Shown in pieces: positions 1 to 5,296 of a DNA stretch of 6,149 nucleotides (positions within the stretch are counted from its first letter, which is position 1; every line of letters begins with the position of its first letter). The notes beneath the pieces were generated by a model that worked only from the letters and a program-made list of their open reading frames with translations, was not told where the DNA came from and searched no databases. The stretch lies in contig SFFS01000148.1 in assembly GCA_004557805.1 (NCBI GenBank), positions 1 to 6,149 of the forward strand. The letters are read 5' to 3'. Both the position numbers and the translations under genes were made by a program. The DNA is from Clostridiales bacterium (GTDB lineage Bacteria; Bacillota; Clostridia; Christensenellales; Aristaeellaceae).

Positions 1-76
1 CGGTTCCGCCGATGGGGGCCGCCAGCGCGGCGGTCAGCGTCAGCGCGGCCAGCGCGCGCGTTGCAAATCGTGTCAT
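1..76 (-). CDS. Exported protein, N-terminal fragment (cut by window edge)
   Basis: Only the first 25 codons lie in the window. They read MTRFATRALAALTLTAALAA followed by PIGGT: a short basic N-terminus (two Arg), then a hydrophobic Ala/Leu/Thr stretch at residues 8-20. This looks like a Sec signal peptide or an N-terminal membrane anchor. The ATG (complement of 74-76) is preceded by a strong GGAGG site (complement of 87-91), spaced 10 bases, which fixes the start. It begins 15 bases after the stop of the DUF4179-type gene and is therefore probably the third gene of the sigma-factor operon. An exported product fits a membrane or envelope-facing signalling unit. The mature part, and so the function, is not visible. 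Confidence 0.7.
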   Translation of the reverse strand, partial: MTRFATRALAALTLTAALAAPIGGT

Positions 77-91
77 AAGTGTCTCTCCTCC

Positions 92-1138
92 TTATTTCAG
101 CTTCAGCGCCCGCGTCATGTCGACGAACCAGTTATCGTCCGCATCGACGGTCATCGGGGCGAGATAGACTTCCTCCGCGCCGGTAGGCAGGAAGGTAAAG
201 CTCAGTTCCAGCGTATCATCCGTTTCGCGGTTGATCTGCATGTTCTCGCGGTCGGAAAGCGCGCTGCCTTCCGCATCGACGAGCGCGGCGTCCTTCCAGT
301 CGGAGAATACGAACAGCGTTTCCTCGCGCGTCGCATCAGAGTCCATCGTCACGCGCAGCGTCGTCGTGGCGCGCACGGGCGAAACCGACGCGGCCAGAAT
401 TTCGGCCTCGGCCTTTCCGGCGTGCAGGCTGGCAAGCGGCTGCGCCTGCGCGGCGGATTTTACCGTGAATTCGACGTATTTCCACTCTCCGTTTTCGCAG
501 ACGAACGGCAGCTCTGCCGTGAAATCGCCCTTCGGCACGATGCCCTCGGAAGCGAGCTGAATATCCAGATAGCCCAGCATCTCGCCGTTTTCGCCGCTGG
601 GAATCTGCTCGCCCGCGGTTCCGGCCGTCATGGTATATTCCTCGCCGTTCATGCGGAACCAGTCGCACATGGGATACATCCCTTCAGCGCGCAGCGCCTG
701 ATAGAACGCGCTGTCCCCGTCGGAGAGGTCGTCCTCTGTCAGCGGCGCGTCGATTCCTTTCACCGTGATCGAATAGACCAGGCGCAGCGTCGCGCCGTCG
801 TAAACCGCCTCGGTAACGGCCAGGCGCGCGTGCTCCGTCTCCAGCGCCGCAAGATCGGTCTGCACCAGCTCCTGCGCGCCGGGCAGCACGCCGGTACGGC
901 CGCCGCTGCGGCTCATAAAATCGAACACGCCCAGCCGCGCGCACGCCGCCGTGCCGATTGCCGCCGCCAGCAGCACAATCGCCAGCGCCATGACGAATCC
1001 GATTCTTTTCGGCGCGCCCTGCGCGCTCTTTTCATACGCGCCGCTTTGCAGCTTTTCCAGCGTGTGCTCCAGGCGCAGCGCCGTGCTCTTCGGCATTTCG
1101 GGGTAGGCGCGCAGCAGCTTTTCGCGTGTCATTTCCAT
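92..1138 (-). CDS. DUF4179-type single-pass membrane protein, putative regulator of the adjacent ECF sigma factor
   Basis: 348 residues. Residues 1-45 form a charged, probably cytoplasmic segment. Residues 46-67 (starting RIGFVMALAIVLLAAAIGTA) form one transmembrane helix. About 280 residues follow outside the membrane, with alternating beta-like stretches such as LRLVYSITV near residue 120 and TTLRVTMDSD in the C-terminal third. This layout, directly downstream of an ECF sigma gene, matches the DUF4179 family of Firmicutes, and the C-terminal part may be a DUF5643-like domain; both are assigned from memory of the families. The likely role, inferred from context, is to hold or release the sigma factor in response to an envelope signal. 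The N-terminal segment has no cysteine, so there is no HxxxCxxC zinc anti-sigma motif. The gene overlaps the sigma gene by 10 bases. Two starts are possible: the ATG at 1138, 7 bases after GGAGG (complement of 1146-1150), or the ATG at 1132, which makes a classic ATGA overlap but sits 13 bases from that site. I prefer 1138. Confidence 0.78.
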   Translation of the reverse strand: MEMTREKLLRAYPEMPKSTALRLEHTLEKLQSGAYEKSAQGAPKRIGFVMALAIVLLAAAIGTAACARLGVFDFMSRSGGRTGVLPGAQELVQTDLAALETEHARLAVTEAVYDGATLRLVYSITVKGIDAPLTEDDLSDGDSAFYQALRAEGMYPMCDWFRMNGEEYTMTAGTAGEQIPSGENGEMLGYLDIQLASEGIVPKGDFTAELPFVCENGEWKYVEFTVKSAAQAQPLASLHAGKAEAEILAASVSPVRATTTLRVTMDSDATREETLFVFSDWKDAALVDAEGSALSDRENMQINRETDDTLELSFTFLPTGAEEVYLAPMTVDADDNWFVDMTRALKLK

Positions 1139-1602
1139 TCGGTTTCCTCCTCTCCCAGAAGCTCGGCGAGCTTCTTCCGGCCGCGGGCCAGGCGGTTTTT
1201 CACGGTTCCCTGCGGCAAGCGCATGGCCTGCGCGATTTCCGCGACGCTCAGCCCTTCCATGTAATACAGCGTGATCGGCAGCCGCAGGCCCTCTTTCAGC
1301 CGCGCAAGCGCGTCCGAAAGCCCGGGATCCGCAACCGGCGGCGCGGCGATCGTTTCCGTCAGCTCGACGGTTTCCAGCCTGCGCCTGCGAAGCATATCCT
1401 TCGCGCAGTTGACCGTGATGCGCGTCATCCAGGCGCGGAAGGCCTTTTCATCGCGCAGCGTGTGCAGGCGGCGCCATGCGTTCACGACGGCATCCTGCAA
1501 AGCGTCGTTGCAATCCTCTCCGTTATGCAGGAGCGTATACGCCACGCGGTAGAGCATCGCCTGATCGCGCCGCACCGCGTCGAGAAACGCCTGTTCGTCC
1601 AT
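1129..1602 (-). CDS. ECF-type RNA polymerase sigma factor (sigma-70 family)
   Basis: 157 residues, a normal length for a two-domain ECF sigma factor. Residues 1-75 are region 2: a helix around AYTLLHNGEDCNDALQDAVV (21-40), then the conserved AFRAWMTRITVNCAKDMLRR (54-73), which covers -10 recognition and core binding. A short acidic linker (about 77-95) leads to region 4 (about 95-150), with the helix-turn-helix LSVAEIAQAMRLPQGTVKNR (118-137) followed by LARGRKKLAELL, for -35 recognition. The frame continues upstream to a GTG at 1635, but those extra codons (AAG GAG GAA) are the ribosome binding site itself, so the ATG at 1602 is the real start. It probably activates its own operon and unknown envelope-related genes. 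The particular ECF group and target promoters cannot be read from this window. Confidence 0.93.
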   Translation of the reverse strand: MDEQAFLDAVRRDQAMLYRVAYTLLHNGEDCNDALQDAVVNAWRRLHTLRDEKAFRAWMTRITVNCAKDMLRRRRLETVELTETIAAPPVADPGLSDALARLKEGLRLPITLYYMEGLSVAEIAQAMRLPQGTVKNRLARGRKKLAELLGEEETEWK

Positions 1603-1613
1603 TTGCGTTGTTT

Positions 1614-1620
1614 CCTCCTT
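1614..1620 (-). promoter_or_regulatory. Ribosome binding site deciding the sigma-factor start
   Basis: The minus strand reads AAGGAGG here, a full match to the anti-Shine-Dalgarno core, 11 bases before the ATG at 1602. The same bases are codons in the longer GTG-initiated reading of the sigma gene, so the long version is unlikely. Confidence 0.8.
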
Positions 1621-1634
1621 TGAAGCCGGCTTCA
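1621..1634. repeat. Perfect 14-base palindrome TGAAGCCGGCTTCA next to the sigma-factor ribosome binding site
   Basis: The 14 bases equal their own reverse complement. On the sigma mRNA they can fold as a small hairpin (stem UGAAG/CUUCA, loop CCGG) lying directly 5' of AAGGAGG. They could be a protein-binding site in the leader, a small translation-modulating hairpin, or chance in GC-rich DNA. Sequence alone does not separate these. Confidence 0.5.
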
Positions 1635-1698
1635 CTCATAAAGACGCGCGAATCTGCCGGTTGGTATGGCCGAAGGAGCGATTGAATTCGTTATTTTC

Positions 1699-1727
1699 AG
1701 TATAACGGCGCGCCCGGCGCTTTTCCA
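1699..1727 (-). promoter_or_regulatory. Candidate promoter of the sigma-factor operon
   Basis: On the minus strand TGGAAA (complement of 1722-1727) is followed after 17 bases by TATACT (complement of 1699-1704). The -10 matches the housekeeping consensus at 5 of 6 positions and the -35 at 4 of 6. Transcription would start near 1692 and leave a leader of about 90 bases. The overlapping CGTTAT (complement of 1702-1707) resembles an ECF -10, but its spacing to the GGAAA element is about 14 bases or less, short for an autoregulated ECF promoter. Direction and position fit the operon well. Confidence 0.45.
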
Positions 1728-1739
1728 GAGGAAAGCGCC
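1716..1739. repeat. GC-rich inverted repeat overlapping the sigma-operon -35
   Basis: The arms GGCGCTTTTCC (1716-1726) and GGAAAGCGCC (1730-1739) pair over ten bases with one bulged T, around an AGA loop. On the plus strand it is followed by GCCTCTTTTT (1741-1750), so it superficially resembles a terminator. No plus-strand gene lies upstream for it to terminate. It covers the -35 of the minus-strand candidate promoter, so an operator is the more natural reading. Confidence 0.5.
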
Positions 1740-1835
1740 CGCCTCTTTTTCCCACAGATTGCAGACCGATCCGCCTTTTCCCCTTTCGCAGCCAAAACAA
1801 AGCCGCCGTCTTTGTGAAAAAGCAACCAATGCAGT

Positions 1836-1857
1836 TTGGTTTGATAAGTCAAACCAA
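1836..1857. promoter_or_regulatory. Candidate operator: perfect 9+9 inverted repeat
   Basis: TTGGTTTGA (1836-1844) and its exact reverse complement TCAAACCAA (1849-1857) flank TAAG. A related half-site, CAACCAA, lies just upstream at 1823-1829. The site is in the divergent control region, about 60 bases upstream of the regulator's -35 and about 110 bases upstream of the sigma operon's -35. A symmetric site of this size fits a dimeric repressor, most simply the GntR/LacI-type protein encoded next to it. No T-run follows either arm, so it is not an intrinsic terminator. Confidence 0.5.
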
Positions 1858-1916
1858 GGACTCGTTTCAAAATTGGATGTACCCGGCAGGAATCGTTCCA
1901 ATATCAAGGCGATTTA

Positions 1917-1945
1917 TTGACAAGCAGTCCGAATTGTTCTATTCT
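1917..1945 (+). promoter_or_regulatory. Promoter of the GntR/LacI-type regulator gene
   Basis: TTGACA (1917-1922) matches the -35 consensus exactly. After 17 bases comes TATTCT (1940-1945), matching the -10 at 4 of 6 positions including TAT and the final T. The expected start is near 1952, giving a leader of about 30 bases with GGAGG at 1971-1975. An imperfect dyad, TCCGAAT (1928-1934) and ATTCTGCGGA (1941-1950), overlaps the -10 and could be a second, weak operator. Confidence 0.65.
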
Positions 1946-1980
1946 GCGGATAGTAGTTGTGCGTTTTTATGGAGGTGTAC

Positions 1981-3051
1981 ATGCTCCGCTATAAGGAAAT
2001 CAAGCAGCAGATCGACACGATTATCGCGTCCATGCGGCCCGCCGAGGCGCTCCCCTCGCGCGAAGCGCTCTGCAAATCGCTTGATACCACGCGCTCCACG
2101 CTGGATAAGGCCATCAAGGAACTTGTGGCCGAGGGCAAGCTGGTAACGCGCGGCGGAAGCGGCACCTATGTGGCGGGCGACGTGTCCGGGCAGCCGAACG
2201 AAATCAAGTCGATCGGCGTGCTGCTGCCCAACAACACGCACCTTTCCTATCGCATGCTTATCAGCGGCATCGAGGAATTCATGCACAGCAAGGACGTCAA
2301 CGTCATTCTCTGCAACACCGACAACGACATCGACAAGCAGAACCAGTACCTTTCCCGTCTGATCCAGTCGAAGGTGATCGGGCTGATCGTCGTTCCGGCG
2401 CTGTATTTCGATATCACCAAGAACTACGTTCTCTACAGCCGCCTGATGCAGCATCGGTTTCCCGTGGTGTTCTGCTTCCGCGGCATCGACGGCCTGACGA
2501 ACGCGCCGCTGGTATGCTATAACAATTTCTATGGCGGCTACATCGCCACCAAACATCTGATTACGCAGGGTTACCGGCATATCGCCTATATCTCCGAAAA
2601 GACGCTCCGCACCAGTCTGGACCGCTTTCAGGGATATATGGCCGCTCTACTGGAAGCCGGACTGGAAATCAACCGCAGCATGGTCATTCTGGAGCCCGAA
2701 AGCCGCGGCTATGAAGAAATGACGCGCATTCTCCATTCCGGCGCGGAGGTGGACGCGGTGTTCTGTCAGGCCGACTGCCTGGCCCCGCACGTCTATCGCG
2801 CCATCCGCGACGCGGGTCTGCGCGTATCGGACGATATCGGCGTGATCGGCTTCGATAATTCCGACTGCTGCGTGACGGAAACCCCGGCGGTTACTTCTCT
2901 GGGCAACTGCGACGCCGAAATCGGCATGAAGGCCGCGCAGATCCTCTGGAAAGCCATTGAAAACGAAGAAGAAAAAACCTTCCCCTATTTTCTCTTTTCG
3001 CCGGACATCATCGTCCGCGAAAGCTGTCTGGGGCCGAAAAAGAAAACCTGA
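1981..3051 (+). CDS. GntR/LacI-type chimeric transcriptional regulator (AraR-like architecture)
   Basis: 356 residues. Residues 1-65 are a GntR winged helix: YKEIKQQIDTII, then LPSREALCKSL (24-34), the recognition helix TTRSTLDKAIKELVAEGKLV (36-55) and the wing GGSGTYVA (58-65). From about residue 75 the protein is a LacI/ribose-binding type sugar-sensing domain: IGVLLPN (78-84), GLIVVPA, GGYIATKHLITQGYRHIAYI, then DAVFCQAD and IGVIGFDNSD near the C-terminal third. Such chimeras, with AraR of Bacillus as the known example, repress sugar-utilisation genes and are released by a sugar ligand. The downstream transporter operon is the expected target. The frame extends upstream to a TTG at 1957, but GGAGG at 1971-1975, five bases before the ATG at 1981, sets the start. 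The ligand cannot be read from sequence. Confidence 0.9.
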   Translation: MLRYKEIKQQIDTIIASMRPAEALPSREALCKSLDTTRSTLDKAIKELVAEGKLVTRGGSGTYVAGDVSGQPNEIKSIGVLLPNNTHLSYRMLISGIEEFMHSKDVNVILCNTDNDIDKQNQYLSRLIQSKVIGLIVVPALYFDITKNYVLYSRLMQHRFPVVFCFRGIDGLTNAPLVCYNNFYGGYIATKHLITQGYRHIAYISEKTLRTSLDRFQGYMAALLEAGLEINRSMVILEPESRGYEEMTRILHSGAEVDAVFCQADCLAPHVYRAIRDAGLRVSDDIGVIGFDNSDCCVTETPAVTSLGNCDAEIGMKAAQILWKAIENEEEKTFPYFLFSPDIIVRESCLGPKKKT

Positions 3052-3153
3052 ACCAGCCGCGCGCAAAAAAACGAAGGAGGCGAGGAGGTCTGACGCGCGC
3101 AGCGCGGTTCCTGGCGATATTTTCAACCATCAATTAGAAAAGGAGAAAACATC
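3052..3153 (+). other. Gap between regulator and binding-protein gene, with unused Shine-Dalgarno-like runs
   Basis: This 102-base gap contains AAGGAGGCGAGGAGG near 3074-3088. These are two strong Shine-Dalgarno-like sequences with no ATG, GTG or TTG at a usable distance; TGA follows almost at once. The true ribosome binding site of the next gene is AGGAG at 3141-3145, eight bases before the ATG at 3154. I see no convincing terminator and only a weak AT-rich -10-like patch (GATATTTT, 3116-3123) without a good -35. The regulator and transporter genes may therefore share transcripts, or the promoter is weak or activator-dependent. Confidence 0.4.
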
Positions 3154-4386
3154 ATGAAGAAATTCTTCGCAATGCTTCTCGCCGTTGTGATGCTCGCGTC
3201 CTGCGCCGGCTTCGCCACGGCCGACGAACCCACCACCATCACCGTCTGGCACCGCTGGAGCGGTTCCAACGAAGCGTTCCTCAACGAAGTGCTCGACGCC
3301 TTCCAGGCCGAACATCCCGAGGTGAAAATCGAAGTCTCCGCCAAGGCCGGCGAATACTTCGAGCTGCTGCAGAGCATGATCGCCGACGCCGCGGCGGGCA
3401 ACCCCCTGCCGGATATCTTCGTGGGCGGCTACAACCTGCTCAACTACATCGCCACCGAAATGGACCCGGTTCCGGTGAAGGATCTCGCCCCCAGCGAGGA
3501 AGCCTATAACGCCGTGACCGGCAAGTTCCTCGACACCACGCTGGCGCTGGGCCAGTGGGACGGCGTGCAGGTCGGCCTGCCAATCGCGTGCAGCACCATG
3601 GTGATGTACGTCAACATGGACATCTTCGCCGAAGCCGGCCTGACCGAAGCGGACATCCCGCAGACGTGGGAGCAGCTTGAAGAAGTCTGCAAGATCATCA
3701 AGGAAAAGACCACCCATTCCGGCACCGGCATCCAGCTGCCCGACAACTGGGGCGACCAGGCGCTGATCTTCTCTGCGGGCGGCGAACTGCTCAGCGCGGA
3801 TAAGGAACACGTCGATTTCACCAACGAAGGCATCGTCAAGGCCATCTCCATGTGGCAGCGCCTCTACAACGAAGGCTACATCCCGCTGTGCACCAACAAC
3901 GAGCTGTACTCCAACTTCACCGCCGGCGACGTCGCCATGTACTTCACCTCCGTCATGTCCCTGGCCACCCTGCGCGAATACTGCGCATTCAACATGGACG
4001 TCTGCCCCGTGCCCGCCTTTGAAGGCCACCAGAAGCAGCTGCCCGTGGGCGGCGCGGCGATGATCTCCTTCTCCAAGGACGAAGCCAAGAAGGCCGCCGT
4101 ATGGAGCTTCCTGGATTACTTTGCCAACGAAGGCGTGAAGACCTTCGTCAAGACCGGCTACCTCAACCCCACCACCACCGAAGTCGAAGTCGTCGACGGC
4201 CAGGAAGCCGCCTACGCGCAGATGGATTCCGTGCGCCCCTGGGAGTGCTGGCCGGGCGGATCCGCCGGTCTGGAAATCGACAGCATGTGGATTTCTACCC
4301 GCACCGACATCATCCAGAACAACATGGACGTTGTGGAAGCCCTCTCCAACCTTGCCGACGAGTGCAACGCGCTGCTCGACTTCTAA
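3154..4386 (+). CDS. Extracellular sugar-binding protein of a CUT1-type ABC transporter (family 1 solute-binding protein)
   Basis: 410 residues, usual for family 1 (MalE/UgpB-like) binding proteins. The leader MKKFFAMLLAVVMLASC has a lysine-rich start, a hydrophobic core and a lipobox LASC with Cys17, which suggests a membrane-anchored lipoprotein. A type I cut after FATA (20-23) is also possible. Family hallmarks follow in order: TITVWHRWSGSNE (28-40), the hinge-region stretch MVMYVNMDIFAEAGL (149-163), PQTWEQL, SAGGELLSADKEHVDFTN, FTAGDVAMYF (255-264), and a C-terminal WECWPGG (363-369) of the kind that often stacks on sugars. It would capture a carbohydrate outside the cell and pass it to the permease at 5296. 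It is normally the most highly expressed gene of such operons. The start is fixed by AGGAG at 3141-3145. The substrate is not predictable from this sequence. Confidence 0.93.
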   Translation: MKKFFAMLLAVVMLASCAGFATADEPTTITVWHRWSGSNEAFLNEVLDAFQAEHPEVKIEVSAKAGEYFELLQSMIADAAAGNPLPDIFVGGYNLLNYIATEMDPVPVKDLAPSEEAYNAVTGKFLDTTLALGQWDGVQVGLPIACSTMVMYVNMDIFAEAGLTEADIPQTWEQLEEVCKIIKEKTTHSGTGIQLPDNWGDQALIFSAGGELLSADKEHVDFTNEGIVKAISMWQRLYNEGYIPLCTNNELYSNFTAGDVAMYFTSVMSLATLREYCAFNMDVCPVPAFEGHQKQLPVGGAAMISFSKDEAKKAAVWSFLDYFANEGVKTFVKTGYLNPTTTEVEVVDGQEAAYAQMDSVRPWECWPGGSAGLEIDSMWISTRTDIIQNNMDVVEALSNLADECNALLDF

Positions 4387-4415
4387 TCCGCTGATTTCAC
4401 AGAAAAACGGGCGTT

Positions 4416-4443
4416 TGCGCCAGACGGGCTTCCGTCTGGCGCA
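4416..4443 (+). promoter_or_regulatory. Intercistronic stem-loop downstream of the binding-protein gene
   Basis: TGCGCCAGACGG (4416-4427) and its exact reverse complement CCGTCTGGCGCA (4432-4443) flank a GCTT loop: a perfect, GC-rich 12-bp stem starting 29 bases after the stop at 4386. GCGTTCCGCC follows instead of a T-run, so it is not a standard intrinsic terminator. A 3' mRNA-stabilising structure, or a partial terminator that lowers downstream expression relative to the binding protein, is the likely role. The next gene starts 34 bases after it. Confidence 0.7.
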
Positions 4444-4477
4444 GCGTTCCGCCTATCGCTTACCGAGGTGATACGTT

Positions 4478-5296
4478 ATGATCTGGAATCAATCTGAATA
4501 TGCATTCTCCACTTGGGCGATGGAAAGCATGGACCTGCTCAGCGCGCTGGCGCTGATTAAACGCTACGGGTTTGATAACGTTGAAATTTGGGCGAATACC
4601 GTGCATCTCGATCCGGCTTCGCATCCGGACGTTCCGGCCGTGGCCGCGTTCATGAAAGCCAACGGCATGAAAACGCACTCGATTCATTCGCCTTTCGATA
4701 TCCGCTTCGATCATCCGGAGGATAAAAAGGCCTACGCCGCCTACCGCATGGCGCAGTGGAAGGAAACGCTGGAATACTGCGCGCGGCTGGAGAGCGGCAT
4801 CATGGTCATCCACGCGATGAACGCCCGCTACCCCTATCATGTGGGCGAAGAGAACCAGGTGCGCGACTTCCTGGGCGAACTGTGCGCGCGCGGCAAAGAG
4901 CTGGGCGTAACGATCGCGCTGGAGAACATCGTCACCAACGTCAAGGCCAGCGAGATTCACTGCACGCTGGAAAATCAGGCGAAGCTCTACGGCGATCTAA
5001 CCGACCTGCGCTACTGCCTCGATATCGGTCACGTCGCGCTCACCAACGCGCAGATGAAGCCGGAAATCGACGTCGTCGCCGGCAAGCTCGTCTCCTTCCA
5101 CGTCAACAACAACGACGGCAGGCGCGACCTGCATCTTACGCCGGATATCGGCGAAATCGACTGGGCCGATACGCACGATTATATCCGCAGCAAGGGCTAT
5201 ACCGGCACGTTCGTGCTGGAAATCAACGGCCACAACGACGGAGAAAAAGTGCTGGCGCACATGGCCGGGCTTTTTGAAAAAGGAGGAAACGCCTGA
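4478..5296 (+). CDS. Sugar phosphate isomerase/epimerase-like TIM-barrel enzyme (xylose isomerase-like / AP endonuclease 2 fold)
   Basis: 272 residues, normal for this cytoplasmic metal-dependent superfamily. The metal-site pattern is complete: Glu149 in IALEN (146-150), Asp182 and His185 in CLDIGH (180-185), His208 in SFHVNN (206-211) and Glu248 in FVLEING (245-251). HSIHSPF (67-73) and VIHAMN (110-115) supply further active-site histidines. Family members isomerise or epimerise sugars, keto-sugars or inositol derivatives. Here the enzyme probably converts the imported sugar or an early product, judged from its place between the binding protein and the permease. The ATG at 4478 is preceded by GAGGTG (4465-4470). 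Its last codons (EKGGNA) encode the AGGAGG used by the permease, and its TGA overlaps the permease ATG by one base, so the two are translationally coupled. The exact substrate is unknown, and a non-isomerase role within the fold cannot be excluded. Confidence 0.86.
   Translation: MIWNQSEYAFSTWAMESMDLLSALALIKRYGFDNVEIWANTVHLDPASHPDVPAVAAFMKANGMKTHSIHSPFDIRFDHPEDKKAYAAYRMAQWKETLEYCARLESGIMVIHAMNARYPYHVGEENQVRDFLGELCARGKELGVTIALENIVTNVKASEIHCTLENQAKLYGDLTDLRYCLDIGHVALTNAQMKPEIDVVAGKLVSFHVNNNDGRRDLHLTPDIGEIDWADTHDYIRSKGYTGTFVLEINGHNDGEKVLAHMAGLFEKGGNA

Noticed and set aside
422..1264. Long plus-strand open frame (280 codons) opposite the sigma and membrane-protein genes
   Set aside because: It is antisense to two well-supported genes, is rich in Arg, His, Gln and Ala as expected for a GC-rich mirror frame, and has no recognisable domain.
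1603..1635. Longer N-terminus of the sigma factor from a GTG at 1635
   Set aside because: The extra codons contain AAGGAGG, which serves the ATG at 1602, and no ribosome binding site is seen before the GTG.
1716..1750. Intrinsic terminator on the plus strand
   Set aside because: Stem plus T-rich run fits loosely, but no plus-strand gene lies upstream, and on the minus strand no T-run follows. It is kept as an inverted repeat or operator candidate instead.
1632..1920. Small open frames on both strands in the divergent control region (91 and 84 codons)
   Set aside because: Neither has a Shine-Dalgarno sequence. The minus-strand one needs a TTG start, and both run through the promoters and inverted repeats. 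The translations show no recognisable pattern.
1939..2580. Minus-strand open frame of 213 codons
   Set aside because: It is antisense to the GntR/LacI-type regulator, has no ribosome binding site or domain, and overlaps the regulator's promoter.
3052..3153. Catabolite-repression (cre) site before the binding-protein gene
   Set aside because: I looked for the TGWNANCGNTNWCA pattern in this gap and in the 1800-1980 region and found no acceptable match.
3130..4029. Minus-strand open frame of 299 codons
   Set aside because: It is fully antisense to the sugar-binding protein gene. Its Gly/Val/His/Asp-rich composition is typical of the complement of a G/C-ending codon gene.
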